Assembly (NCBI GenBank): GCA_036877525.1 | Contig: JAZGTH010000072.1 | Coordinates: 2,480,001 to 2,544,000, forward strand | Direction of reading: 5' to 3' | Length of the DNA stretch: 64,000 nucleotides | Source of the DNA: Chromobotia macracanthus | Taxonomy: Eukaryota; Chordata; Actinopteri; Cypriniformes; Botiidae | Part shown: positions 24,804-39,800 of the stretch, in pieces | How the letters are laid out: each line of letters begins with the position of its first letter | How positions within the stretch are numbered: the first letter of the stretch is position 1 | Notes under the pieces: generated by a model | Seen by the model: only the letters and a program-made list of their open reading frames with translations | The model's database searches: none | Told to the model about the DNA's origin: nothing | Translations under genes and position numbers: made by a program

Positions 24804-27800
24804 ATGGGATCAAAGCTCACCAGGCAGGGTAGTTTGGACAGCCAGGCCACTTTCTTTCGGAGGGGACGACAACATCTTGAGCGCTCCGGGGACAGAAGAG
24901 GAAGAGGAGAGTTGTTATTCAGTTCCCTGATGCTCAGGTCGGACAAGCTTCCCGGGATGCTGCGCAAATCCAGTCCCAGCCCATACGTGAGGAGAGTGGC
25001 GTGGGTTCGGGAAATCCAAGCCCTGCTGAAGGAGCAGAAGGTGGAGCAAGCCGTCGACGTGTTGAAACTGCTTAGAAAGGTACCAGAGCATCATTTGTTT
25101 AAGGCTCTCGGTTTGTATCCCATTTGCATTGTAAGACAGACTGTATATTCACATGCGTTTCATACGGGTGTTGTACTAGTTCCTCCACTCTTGCTTACAG
25201 GTTGCACATTGATGCTGTCTCCCGCTTTTCCTGCTGTATCCTGAGACTAATAAAAAGAGACTAGTATGTCCCTACTGGAAGTCTCAACAATGTCGAAAGC
25301 TGTTCAGCTTGGCAAAGTCTTGGGTTTCATTAGAAACATGATTAATCAGATGTTTTCTATGCTCTTGGATATTTACTGATCTAGCCAATAAAAGCATCAC
25401 AGTTCAGGTCTGAAGTGCTTACAAAAGCATCAGCACTTATTGTGGACTTTACGAGGATTTTTTGCCTCACGATGAGGTGCTCTTAATGGACTGTTATGGA
25501 GTTGTTAGGGTGTTGTGGATGGTTGTTGGGTGTTTGTTTACTGACCCAGGTCAAAATAGCCCCCCGTTCCCATGGCTCAGTCCCTCCTGCAATATAAGCC
25601 TGTAGGGATTTATCGTCTGCCAGGCAATTATGGTTTAAGATATCATTCATGTCTCCAGTGCAAACAGTGACTTATGAACACATATTTGATGATAAGGGTT
25701 GGGTTTTTAAAACAGGCAATATAATTGCATAAGTGCAGAGAAAGCTGTCTCGTTGAGGATCTGTGTATATTTAATGGCTTAAATTTTGCTGTTTGCTAGG
25801 TTAAAAAATGATCCATGTAGAATGACTGTGTGATGCGTTTGGATTTAGTCACATGCTGGTGTGTATCCAGTCCTCAATTCCCTGTCAGGATATGATACTT
25901 CATCACACGGATGCCCAGCCACTCAAAAAGCTTTCCAAACATGGAGTCATCTCACCCACTTGCCCTGGAAGCTCTTAACACCCCACTGGAGAACAGCAGG
26001 GTCACAGAGAGGCAAATCTCTCTTCCTTTTAGGAATTTGCAGAAGGAAAAATGCATTTTTGTGAATTGCAAAGCAGCTTTTCCGTTTAGGGAAGAATGGA
26101 TGTTAATCAATAGAGGGACAGAATGATGGCATGGGATGCTTCCCTTTGCCCCAGGGAGGGCAAAAACTGAACAAAACAACATTTCTTATCTCTGTTGTAG
26201 CTCTTCCTGTACTCTGAAAGTAATTCATTTTCTGCCGTTGACTCACATTGAGCAAAATGAGCTCACTTATAAGCTCTGCTAAGCAAATGCTGTGGATTTC
26301 AGTGATACAAAAATGATATGGTTGGGTAAGATCAGTGAATTTTACATTTTGTCTCTTTAAAGTGCTTTTATCTTTATCATCCCAGATAAAGTTTCATGTA
26401 GCCAAACCTTTGACTAACAACAAATTCTGGCTCTGAACTGCCCGCTTACAGAGAAAGAGACGGCCTGGCTGATACACAGAGACCAGTTGTAGTTTGTTTT
26501 TAATGTGTCATTTAGGGATGAGATTATCTGACAGATTTTCTGCAGCAGTCTGGCATTGTGGTGTAAAATAATAAATAATGGCACAACAGTCTCCACAAAC
26601 AGAAACACTACAAAATAGTGAAAAATATGTATAGATTATGTGATAAAAAATATCTGTCCATCCAATAATATAAATCTTTCTGATTTTCACAAAAAGAAAT
26701 AAAGCAAATTTTAATTAATTTGCTAATAAGTGCCTCAGGATCTTTCAATGGCTTGATTGCACTATAACCTGGTAAACCTCTGTTTAGTTCTTTCCCAAAA
26801 GTGCTCATTGTATCATCTTCTACTGGCATCTTGCAAAACATGACTTTGTTTCCTGGCAGATGGATAAAACAATCTATGCAAAACATGCCTCCGCTGTGCC
26901 ATATTGTGTAGAGTTTGATGCATTATGGACTGTAAATACAGAGTCTGGAGGTCCCAGATATCAGGAAATCCCTGAGAGAAACTGAAATGGTGCAGCCTGA
27001 AACCAAAAAGAGTGTGTGAAGCTGTAGAGAGCTTTACACGTCATTCAAATCAGCACAGGGTTTCTGCCGCGGTTTCTCTGGAATCTGTCTTTGATTTGAC
27101 TCGTGTCGTGATGTTGACATTCACTCTGCAGCATTAAAAACATGTTTATCTCCTCCAGTTTTCCTTCTAAACATTTGATTTGATGGTACAAATTATGCTA
27201 GCCGGTAGATTATACAAGAAACGTTATCCTCTGAAAATGTCTCTTGATTCTGTGACTTGAGTTTTTAGTTTCCTTGCCGGTTGTATAAGACTGGCTGCTC
27301 AGCGGGGAAAACGAACCTCTTGAGCGGTCTACGATAAGCCAGGCTAATAAGCTGTCACTGTGTCTGAACACACTTTCTGTGCTTTACATAAAGACGCTGG
27401 ACTTAAAGGTTAGCAATGCTAGTCCAGCAATAGATCAACAAACTTGTTTTATTAAAGCACTAGAAGCAAGAAGTAAACATGATGTCAAGATTACTTTATC
27501 TCCACAGATTCATGTTGTTCAAAAACACCCTCACATAATCTCCCAAATGGAGGTTTAGGATGAAAGGATTAAGTTGTTGAATATCAAGGTTTATCAGTGA
27601 CCTTTAAAGGGTCTATGCGAATTTGTAATCCTACATGCTTAGCAATCTGTCTCTCTTACTCGCTCGCTCATGGTGTTTTTCTTTCCCAACAGGACTTGGG
27701 ACTTGAGGGAACGTCTCTTAATGAGATCCTCTACAAAAATGCAGCCTTCCTCAACCTAGTGGATCCGATTTCCCACGAGCTGCTTCTCAATTTGGCCCGG

Positions 27801-30800
27801 GACATGCAGTGTCCGAAACGGGTAGGCCACCTCCACTAATAAGGGAAGATGATTGTAAACATAAACTTGATGCAGGTAGTAAAAGGTCCGAGATGTGAGA
27901 CTCAAGAGTTTGACTCAATATCGGCCCACAGCTGTCAGCATTATCTCTGGATCTCAGCAGGAGCTTGGGCCAAAACCTGTGCACATGTTCATTACTCAGA
28001 ATCCAGATATGTAGAGCATTTATTTTTAGCTAGCGGTAAGAAGCTTGGCGGCCAATTGTACAGCCTCGGTAAGACCACGGGCAGCTGTCACGCCTCAGCC
28101 GGATCTGGATTTGAGGGGCTCATACATCAGCTGTGTCCTAAATTAGTTTGCAAAGCATAAGAAGTACAGAAAAAATCTAATGACCCTTATTTCTTTTTCT
28201 TTGAAGAGGCATCAGTGATGTTTTCATTCAATGCTAAAATTCCACAGTTCTGTTTGGACCTAATTGGACAGAAAGGCCAGCTTTTATTAATAAAACCATT
28301 TGAAGGGCCAAAGTCTTGTCTGGTTTTCCTCAGACTTAGTTGAACAGAAGTTTAAATCATTGTTTAGTCTCTAAACCACAGAAGTCTCAAGCAAACTTAT
28401 CGATCACTTTGCATTCAAAACAGTAGGAATGTCTGCATTAAATCTTTATTCAAAATGAAGCTTAAATTGATTTATTTGTTCATACTCTTTCATTGTTTAC
28501 CTGTGAATGATTCATTAGTATAAAGTGTTTTTCTTCATGATATTTTATGAAGCATTTTGTCACATTTCGTCATTTAACTCATCAACACAAACTCTTGCGA
28601 ATGCTTTTTTATGTTGGTGAAAAAGACATCCTTTACCTTTTAAGCTTTTATTTTGATCCAGCTGTAGGATCAACATCATCTAATGTCTTTTGAGCAGCAC
28701 CTGAACTTTAACTGTTAGATGGAGTCAGTTATACAGTTATGTAATACAGTGAAACCTGTGTCTCGATACACCAACATCTAATGAAGTTCCCAGAGTCCCA
28801 GAAGCCGAGTTATGGGAGTTCTATGAAAGCAGTTTTCCATAATGGCTATCACAGGAAATATGGAAAGGCATTTTAATGAGTTTTTGTTTATGTGTAGCGC
28901 ATTGGCTTTTTTCTCCTATTATTTAGCTGTCGTTCCACTGACGTTTTCTCATTAAATTGTGGCAGTTGCGTATTGAACTGTTCAATTGTCAATAGAACAT
29001 TAACTTAAATTGACAGTAAAACGCTCTCTGGAGCACACTGAACGGACGGCACCCTTATTAAAGGAATTCAATAAAAAATTCAATATAAGCAGTCCAACTA
29101 CTGTTGTCACTCAGTGCTATCTGCAAGCAAGTTTATATACAACAGAGATAAAATAAACATCTTCGTTTTGTCTTAATGGTGATCAGGAGGATACCAAGAA
29201 TCATCCTCAAAGAAACTGTTTACGTAACGATGTTTAATTTCAGTCGATTCATCCGAGTGGAGATTATAAACAAGATTAGACGAGCACATTCACTCCAGTC
29301 AATGCCGTTCTCAAGTCTTTTGTGTATTGCCTCCTCGGTCTGGTTGTTGTGTTGCAAGTCCTGATTAGATTTACTCAGTTCTTCTGCGGTCAATCCGTTT
29401 AAAGAGGGAGAGCCGAGCCAAGGCCTGTTATGATGCAGAAACAGCTTAAGTCATTCTTGAGGGAAGGTCTTGAGATCACATCAAACCAACCTTTCACACA
29501 GTAGTCCAAAAAGGCGTGATTAACTCAGGCCATTTAAAATGACCGGCCTCTTTCTACAAACTCTGCAAAGCTTGAAATGAAATTGGATATACATGATATT
29601 GCTTGTTGTTTAGATGGTCAGTGCCCGTGGGGCCATGATATATAAAGATGTTACTGCTACTCCGTGCATGTACTTTGGAGTGCCAGTACAGAATAATTTT
29701 TTATTTTTTTTAAGCTGCAATCTGTAACCTTTTTTGGGGCTAAAATGAACAATATTATTAAGTACATCACAGATGAGTTATTGGGCAGTTATTAGTCTTC
29801 TTATCGTACTCCAATGCCAAACGGTACGTTTATAAAATGATTTATAATTTGAGCTGTCAGGTCCGGTTTCCCAGGGAAATGTCAGTTTGGCTTAATTTGA
29901 CTTCAACATACATAAATGAATTTTATGTTTTAAACAGAGATGGCGATAGATAGGTGAAAGTTATGGACTGCAACTCAAAGTTAGGTCTGCCTCTGAAATA
30001 TAATGACTGGATGAGTCATGTGAACAATGAACCAATGTAGCCAATGAACACACAATGTTCATAAATTGAATTAAAAAAAGAAATAAAGTAAATGAAGCCC
30101 ATTTTAGGACCATTAAGATTTTTTGCGTTGTGACATTATATTCATGACAAGTAGAATCCACCCCCTTTGTCATTACTGTAATGTGTCTGGGTGTAACTCT
30201 CATTATTCTTAATAGTGATTCTCATTAGATTCCCATTACCGTAATACAGTAATTTTTTATTTAACTCGGCCTAAATTAAAGCCAGTACAACAATTATTAG
30301 CAATATATGTAAGGGGGGTGTTAAGTGTCCTGAAGATATGCAATGCAAAAACTCTTCCTGGTAATAAAATAAGCTTGTAGTTCTTTGTTTTGAATTTAGG
30401 GTTCTTCGCTTTCCTCACAACACCCCTTAACCATTGTAAAATCACTGTAAGGATGATCATTACCTTGATTTTACTGCAGTTAGGGGCTTATTGCAAAGTC
30501 ATTGCTAAAAATAACTGTAGTAACTTCAAACTGTAGTAATCCTAACAATTCTTTAAATAACACCAGGCTTGGTAAACATTATTGGTACAGAAAGTTCCAT
30601 TGGGTTTCCCTGTGAGTGACCATAAAACCCTATAATTAGGACTTAATCTGGCCTCCTGTCTCCCAGAATAGTTCTTCATCAACCCCTTATCATCTCATCT
30701 TGGGTTTGCAGGAGTCTGACGCTCTGAAGTCCTCTGAGAAGATCTGCAGGCAGCTGATCTATCATCTGACGCCCCACTCCAAGTGGAGCAAACAGAATGT

Positions 30801-33800
30801 GCCAAGGAGGAAGTCCCAGGCCTGGTAAGAGTCCTGGATTTGTCCACCTGTCCCCTCATTAGGACACACCTCTGCAGTGAGGACAGCCAGAAAACTCTGA
30901 CAAAAGACAGGAGGAGGGAAACAGGATTAGTCATTCCTGATGTCTACATAAGATGCTTAAACAAGAGTATGCGGGTTTCATTAGGCTTGTGTTGAGATGA
31001 GGCTCCAGTTACCTAAATGTAGGATGGGCAGTTTTGGAGAGGCTAGCAATAGCAAGCTAGCTTTGAAAGCATAAGTACCCTCCCTTTAGGGTGCTCTCCA
31101 AAGCCACGCTCCCTAAAACACGAACGTGGAGCATAGTTTGGAGAGCAAAACAAAGACGAAATTTGGATAATTGCCTGACCATTTCCACAGAAATTATAAT
31201 TTAAATAAATTTAGACCATTTTTTTTTTTGTTTGTTTTCGAGGGGTGGAAAGGATTTTCCCCCCCCAAAAAAAAAATTTTTTTTGAAAAAAAATTTCCCC
31301 CCCCCCTTTTTTTAAGAAATCATTTACAAATAGTTAAAAAAATTAAAGTTCTGTCATTATTTATTATCTGTCCTATGTTTCTGTGAAACACAATATTTTT
31401 TTAAACCTTCACAAATATGCCAAGCTTTAGCACAATTTTCTAACAATTGAGTTACAAAACCTGCTGATTTTCTTCACTATATACTGACTCTGACACTTCC
31501 CATCATGTAAAAGAGAGGATGCTGCTACCCCAGAGGCAGCTGTCAAAAAAGAAATGAAATCTACTACATATCTTATTGCTACAGTTCCTGGTATCATTTC
31601 CTGTGATTGGCGTTTTGCTTCTGTAGTCTCAGTCTGTCAAATCTGGACAGGTAAAGCTTGATGAATGTTTCTCTTAGATGAATTCCTCCTTTAGATATCA
31701 TGATTTCCTCTAGCCGGAGCACCAAAGAGAGCCCAGATCACAGGAAATGTCTTTCCCTCTGAGTGCTGGACAGGTATGAGAAAGTCGTTATGAGGGGGAG
31801 AATCTTTTTAATGATATCCATGTTCTCTCCCCATCCCCGAGCAATTAACCCAGTTTGAGAGATTTCAACAGCTGCAATTTACTTCCCCCGCTCCTTGTTT
31901 CATCACAAATGCGTCTCCAAACAATAACAAGGCTCCATCACCAAAACGCACGTAATTTTTGAACCTCTGCACTTTCAATCTGTTATGAAACCCCTAATCT
32001 GCAGAAAAAACCTTCGGTGATTATCTTGACACACCTTCAGAGGAGATCCTGGAGAGAAGATTGAATGCTTTAGTTAGCACATAACACCTTTAAAGATGGA
32101 CTGTTAGGGTGTAAATATGTTCTCAGCCTGACTTTTGTTGTATTATAGGGAGGAGAAGAGAAGATACATTTACTTTTGGTGCTGATGCTGGGAGCTTCTG
32201 AAAATGTCCCACCCCTCTTTTCTTTAGGAGAGCTTTCAGGGTCCTTTTATTTTTGTTAAATAATTTCTTTTATACACATTGATTTTTGTTTTTTCCACGC
32301 ACCTCTGTCAGAAAAGAGAAGCTTTGTCTTGAAGAGAGAGGCTCTGTGGCTGGAGGGGAAAGCAAGGATAACAAAGAGCATCTGAGAGAGAGCAAGAGAA
32401 ACCACATTTGTTGGCTCAGATAACTGAGCATATGTACCACTATAGCCAGAGTTAAAGGAAACCCACACACATATGGGGTAAATATGAAAACCACACACAT
32501 ATGGGGTAAATATAAAAAACACACGCATATGGGGTAAATATAAAAACATGTCCAGGTCACATTTTACCATAAAATCTAAATAAAATAATAAATGATTGTT
32601 TTTTTATTGCTTATGGCATATTTTATCATTCCCATATTCTCATTACTGTAATAAAGATGACTTATTACTTATTTATTTATTATTTATGTAATGCAACAAA
32701 TATAACCATGATGTATGAATATTTACAATTTACATACTTAATATTTTATAATACAAAATGCTATACTAAATACTAAAATAAAAAATAGGCCTACCTTCCT
32801 TAATATTCCTAAATAACATATTTCTTTCTCTGATTTTGGGGTGAAATTTGACTGGAACATGTTCTTGCCAGGGTTTATGAGATTCACTAACGAATATCTG
32901 TTAATTAGAGATTCAAAAGTCAAGCACTTCTAACAATTATCCCCAAAATTCAGAACTGAGTCTTTGTCGTCTGTGCATTGCGTGCCTCTATGCCTGCATT
33001 CCTTGTCCTGTTTTTAAAATCTGCTCTCATTTCTAGGCTCATCACCCACATATTTTGAATCACTCCTGGAAAAGCCCCTCATGCAGAAACATGAGACCGC
33101 ACAGCAGCGGTTGTTATTTCATCAACACAGAACTCCTGCGAGGCAGCCAGTCGCATCTAAACCATAAATGCCTGCGTAACAAAATCAAATGATGAATCTG
33201 TTTAATAAAGTAGTCAGCAGGGCTGAAGATGAAACAGAAACAACTCTCGGTGTAATTATCCCCTTTCGTGCCGAGGTCTCGGTTCTCCTCAGGGGTCGCC
33301 TGCAATGCGTTGATGTGTAGTTTATTGGCGATGCATTTGCGGTTGCACTGAAAGCAGCGAGGAGTTGATATTTGTCACCTAACATCTTCCTCATGCTGTT
33401 AAGCTTTGTGCTGCATGTTTGGCTCCCTGTCTGTGCGGTAGAGATACGTGACCTATCGTTGCCCTAGTCTGAGGGGGAGAGAAAGGCATGATGGGATTCT
33501 GACCCAAATGAGGTCCTGTGGATGCCTACAGTGGCCTGTAAAAAAGGGTTGCTGTCATGGAGGTTTTGGCTTCTGTGTTAGAGAGATTGAGCTGAACACA
33601 TGTGGGACAATTTGGGTTGCAGCTTACGTGCTGCATGTGCCAACGACTGGCAGACAGATATGCATGTGCACATGGGCATATAGGCACGTGTCAGTTTGAG
33701 AGTGGATTGCTCTTTTAGCCCATATTTGAGGATAATGTGATTCTTCTGAAGCAGACCATTGACGTATCCGTGATTTGTGCCTGCGTTTATATCTCACTGT

Positions 33801-36800
33801 AGACTTTATAACTCAGGCACTACGTGCAGTAATGTTACTCTGAAGCCATTTCACAGATGAATCTTCACAATATTACCGAGAGATATGTATTAAGAAAGTA
33901 GTTTATGTTTTATGGATGAAAGTCATACAGGTTTTGAATTACATGACAGTAAATAAATTATGAATTTTCATTTATGGGTGTACCGTCCCTTTAAATTCAA
34001 CTACACTCTTCTGTCATGTATCTGCTATATAGTCTCCCTCTAATGTGTTTTCAGCATTTCATTCCTGCTTCCTGACCTTTTTCCAGGCTGTGTTTAACGT
34101 GTTTGACCTACATATCGTGTGCACTGGCAGCCCTGTAGGGCTGATGACATAAAGATCTCACCAGCCCTCCATTCTACCTTAAGTTTTTTTTCCAGGATCT
34201 GATATTTTTTCTACCGTTTAACTTTCCCTTTGTCTTGTTACGGTGACGAGCAGCTTCAAAGAAAAGCACTCACACCTCAGTGCTGGACTTAATCCAATCA
34301 GATACGCGGTTCTGTGAACTCTACCTCACTGAGGGTTAGGCGGGCATCTTTGAGGCTTATCTGTGATTAATCGCCCGTACCTGGAGTTCCACACAGGGAA
34401 CTCCTGGTATAGAACAGTAGCTTGCTGTAAACAACCGCAGGCTGTCGTTGTTTTTCGAGGAGGATTTGATTGAGCAGTGCAGTCCAGTTGAAATCTTTGA
34501 TTGTATCAGATATTTGTATATCGATAGTATTTAAATGATACTGTACATCAAAGGATTACAGTTATTTTTGAGTTTCAACCCTATTATTGTAAAGCAAAAA
34601 ATGAATTTATACATTATACGTTATTATTATTTGTTGGACTTTTTAATTTACGCTGAATATATTTTTAATTACTGTACTACAGTAATGACAATCTAATTAG
34701 ATCACTCTTTAGAATAATGAAAATTACATGCTTAATTGTCATGAAAATAATTTCCCAGAAAAATCTTAATGATTCTAAGAAAAAGGCTTGTGTTTGAAAA
34801 TGTGATTTTTGCAGTCAATGAAATCTAAGAATGGTTTCATGAGTCACATTATAGTACAGTCTAAAAAAACATGTTACCGTGGTTTCTCAATGTTTTTGTA
34901 AGGCATGGAAATGCATTTAACGGAAACATTTAATAGACATTAAAATGGTTTTAACATTAATGTTGCAGTTTTAACGTACATTTTTACAAGCACGAACCAT
35001 AAAATTGCTGTCTCCTTTAAAGATGTCTTTTCCCTCCGTAAGCTTTGATTAGCCTAAACATCACATTTCTTGTTTGCCTGTAGCCTTGGCAGAAACCAAC
35101 TAAATGTGCCAGCACATAAATTCCCACAGCACTGAGGCACTAAAAGGGCTGAGCAGACAGTCGGCATCAATCGGCTGTGTGGAGTTATGAGCTTACACCA
35201 GCTATCAGCCGTTGGGGCGCACCCCTTCTGAAGCAATACATCTGAATGGCATTTTGTAGCTACTTTGCCATAACTCCAGGCTGGGAGCCTACTGTGCTAC
35301 TGTTACATAATCCATCACTTCTTTGTAGACATCCCTCTCTAATAATTCAGCTGTCAGAGCCTTATACAGGCAGAAAGGAAGGAGGTACCAACATCAGACT
35401 AATGCTAACAAACACGTACAAGTAGCAAACTTGTTTGCTAGCGTAGATTTAACAGTGAACAGTGTTTGGCACTTTAAAAAGACTTTTTTTGAAGCACTTC
35501 ACAGATATAAGGACGAGCGTTTCTTATCAGCCATTTAGGAGGGCCACACATCATGTGCTATTATCATCAGTATGATTATTGCTATCATTACTCTTGCTCT
35601 GCCACAGGCTCTTATCAAAGGGGAAGTCTTTCAATGGCTGCAAATCTAACGGTACTACAACGTGTTGTCAGTTCTAAAAAAGGGAAAAGGGTATGTTTTA
35701 TGATCTGATTCAAATTGTCAGATTTGCAGGCTTCTTTTTTGTACATAATTAGAAAAATCTTTTATCAAAATGACTAAGATGAGAGAGCTATTACCATTTG
35801 AAAACACCCAAGATGAGGCCTAATTGAAAGTGATTCTTGAAGCTCCACGAACAAGCACAATATGACATGTTACTTTTAACACAGTTGAACTTTTATTATA
35901 AACTTTTGATTTTCTGCTTTATCTAGATTAATTCTATAGATCTTTACTCTTGTAATCTGCATTAATTAACCTGTGTGATTTCTATGTGGGTTACCCATGT
36001 AATTGTTAATTTCAGTAAAGGGTAATTATTGGTATCATTTTTGTGTATTCTGTATATAGTGGGTTTGTGTGCACTGCTTTTTTGTGTCATCATAACAGTT
36101 TATAAGACTTCACTTTTCATATACTCGGCTATATTCTGATTGAAACATAAACTACAACCCAGTCGTATGGATTTGATCTGTCTAAACGTTCTTAGTCATA
36201 AGCAGGTATATTAAAACAAGTCCCTGCATAGAATAAGCATCATTAGGGTCATTGCCTTTCATAACGTAGGGTCTGTGAGCTTGCGTCATCACTCTGTTGC
36301 ATGTATTTGCTAATCAGTTCAATAAGTGAGTAGAGAATTTTCATGCAGTGAAGGCAGCACACTGTGTATAATGTCAGATTAAGGGCACTCCTCTTGCGTG
36401 GTTCATTTACCACATTTAAAGGTTCTAGGTGTGTCATGTTTATAACCAGCAAAAAATCATTGCAAAGTAATAGTTGACACAAAAATGTCACCTTTAACTC
36501 ACCCTCAAGTCATATAAAACTGTATGACTACTTTTAAAATGTCTTTTTGGTTATTTTTGAAGCTTGATATTAAACATACTGTGTGTTTTGCAGGTACTAC
36601 AAACAGGACGGAAACTAACGTAGATGTAAACCAAACATAAACATACACCATTTATTGTACTGAATTATCTGTCCACATTTACATCTTACCGTGGCACCAC
36701 TACCAGTATTGAAATAGGATTATCCAATTGTAAAGATGTTTTGTGCCACCTGTCTAAAGCTGCTGGGATTGGATCTTAAACCAAAACTTCTCTGTTCAGA

Positions 36801-39800
36801 AGAGATGCGGCAAACTGCATCGTGACTTTATCTTAAAAAAGTCTCAGGGACATCATTTTTATATAGAGCCCATGTCAGAGTGTCAGTATAGGACTATATT
36901 AATGCAAATAGGCCTTCGAACCTGCCATGTTGTCAGGGCTTGGTAGAGACTCGCACAGAAATCGCTGAGGAAGGTTTTGACAACGATATTTCGAGAGTCA
37001 CGCCGGCAGAGAAAAGCTGTCTGGTCTCCGTAAACATGCGGATTTGTGGTGACAGGTTTTTGAACGGATTTTACCCATAATTCAGTGTGTGCAGGGAGAG
37101 GAAGAGCTTGAAGTATGAGCTCAACCAAAACACATAAATCTCAGGTTTGCTTAGTCGACCAGTTTTACAGCACAGAAAGCTCTATACAGATCTTTAGCAG
37201 TAAAAACCGTGTGTTTAGAGCTAATATAGAGATGAGATCTGTAATGTAAGAACGTGGCATATGTCTGGCAACTTCCTCTGTTTGTTTTTGTTTGTGTAGC
37301 CTCTCACTGATCCTGTTTTTTTCATTTAATAGGTCATGAAAGCTCTTGGTGAAAACATGTCAATATCCCAAAGGGAAGCATAGATGTATGAGGCAATTAG
37401 AGCCCGTAGATCTCTCATTAAGAAGGGCATTCAGCTTCTCCATGGATTTGAGAGTATTCCTTCCTTAATTCAATCATTTAACGCATTGGTCTCCTTTGTC
37501 AACTGTGCTTACATTTGACACCTATTAAATTTCATAAATTCAATACACTGTACATATAATGTGCACCTGAATGTGTGTCATGTTTTTTTGTACCAAAATA
37601 CCAAATATTTATTCAACAAATGACCAGTTTGAAAGATAGCCAGATGTTATTAAATCAGAATTCACAGCTATGTTTAAATAAATTGAGTCAATGGAGAAAT
37701 ATGTTTTCGCTTGTGTAATGGTGTTTTTACACCATCCACCAGCAGGGGTCGCCAAGACTGACCATTGTTGATAACACGGACAGGAACCTGGACTGCCCTG
37801 CAAGATCCCACTGTGTTCTTCAACACCCTGTAGTAGCATTTAAAAATCGTAGGTTGTCAACATTATTATCATTTAGTGCCATTGTACATCTCCAATTACC
37901 ATCTGACACATGTTTTTTTTTTAGTCTGTAGTCTGATTTCTGAACCGTGTGTCATCCATGACAGACACTCATATTAACAATGTTTCTAAGTTAAGGGCAT
38001 GTCATCTCCAATCTAAACCTGACCCGCCAGACTGGCGTTGATATTTTGCCTCCAAACTGGCAACCAATTCTGAACTGCAGTCTTTATCCCTTTCTATCCA
38101 TTCCACCCCCTCCAACAGCTCACAGCACCCCTCCTCACAACAGTGACACTGACACACAGCGAGTGTGTCTTTGAAAAGGGCTGATCTGTGCGGTTTGTGT
38201 GGCTGGACCTCTGCTCCCACGCAGAAAAGTGGGTGCAGAGTGCCAGTCGGCTCCTGCAGGAAAGCCCTTAATCCAATCAGACTAGCCCAAACTCGGAACA
38301 ACAGAGCACATGGAGGAGGAAGTCCAAATCCTGCAGTCGCAGCACAAGCCCCTCTGAATGTAATGCTATCATGCCAGGCAGAGGAGAAGCAGATGGACTT
38401 TCCCCATCACAGAGGGGCGGGGTGTTCCAAGGTGACTGAGGGAGGGCACTGAATTGTTATTCAGTTGTTTTTCTGACTTGGAGTGTAAATGGAGCAATTT
38501 GACATGCATAGGAGCCTTTTATTATTATTATCATATATACAGAACATTTCATGTCAGTGTTGGTGTGTAAACGGGCTGTAAACAAGGACTTCAGAACATT
38601 AATCACATTGGTCATTAGTTAGAAACGATCACAACAGACTCTTTAAAAAGATTGTTGTTCTTTAAAAAGACTTTTGTTACACATCAGTTGTTAACACGTA
38701 TGACTGGCAGCTACAGTCTAGGAATTTGCTGTTTTTAAGAGTTATTTTACTATTTTTAAGGGTTCCCTGTCTGTGTCACAAATTTCTGAAATGAATCGCC
38801 TTGGCGGTGTGTGTTTGTAAAAGGTGCTGCCTTCCTGACTACTGTATTCACTTTTTAATCTGCAGAGACATTTACAAATGTAAACATCTCCATCAGCCTG
38901 TTGCAGGAGTTTTTTTTATGTATGCATTTCATTTCTTCTTACAGCGTGACCACTTGAACATAACTGAATGAACCATATCCATCCATACATACATCCATAT
39001 TTCCATTTTCTTCTTTCTGAGTCAAAGAGAAATGCCTTATGCGTGACTCTAAGCCTTAAAAATAAGCTTTTCAGCTGTTTCATTGGGCTTTGCATACTGT
39101 ATAGGCAAGGGATTTGCTGATGTATAAAAGAGTAATATATGTATAAAAGTCCTGCAGTCTCACACCACAGTCTCTGCACTTTAAAAAATAGCATTTTCCC
39201 TAAGCAGCATTGTTTCTGCAAGTCACATGGCTTGTTCTAGAATTGACACAAAAGTTTCTGTTGCATTGGCCGGGAATCGAACCCGGGCCTCCCGCGTGGC
39301 AGGCGAGAATTCTACCACTGAACCACCAATGCCTATATTGCTGTGTTTTCTCGTTGTTTCTGTGAGTTTTATTCTAGACGTCTTGAAATCAGAAGATATA
39401 AATGCAATACAAAAATTCTTGCTCTATTGGCTGGGACTTGAACCCAGGCCTCCCACGTTGCAGGCGACAATTCTACCAAATATTAATATTGCAATACAAC
39501 CTTAAAAACCTGCTATATCATGCTATATCTGATACACATTTTCAATAGCTTGTCTTTATAAAATAATGTTGGAATGTCAATAACAAAACAAATCCTGTCA
39601 TTCTGACCTTTTCTAAAATAATTTAACATACCTGTAAAAAAATTAATGCTATGGTATCACAGAATTAAAGGAATGCTGGGCATAATATTATAAGGATATA
39701 AGCTGGTAGTTCAATGTTAAATTCTAATGCTGTTTTTTTCCTTTTCACAGTCTCAAAACTACGCTGAAAAAGAAACTAACTAATGATACCATTGACCTGT

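Larger units (their letters stand above)
30825..39750 (+). other. Intron 3 of lrrc75b (8.9 kb)
   Basis: No protein exon is seen. It contains a homopolymer-scrambled stretch (31200-31320), a three-copy tandem repeat (32458-32547), two Family B fragments (about 33910-33995 and 36466-36545), an antisense tRNA-Gly gene (39262-39332) and a decayed tRNA-Gly copy (about 39424-39475). Confidence 0.75.
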
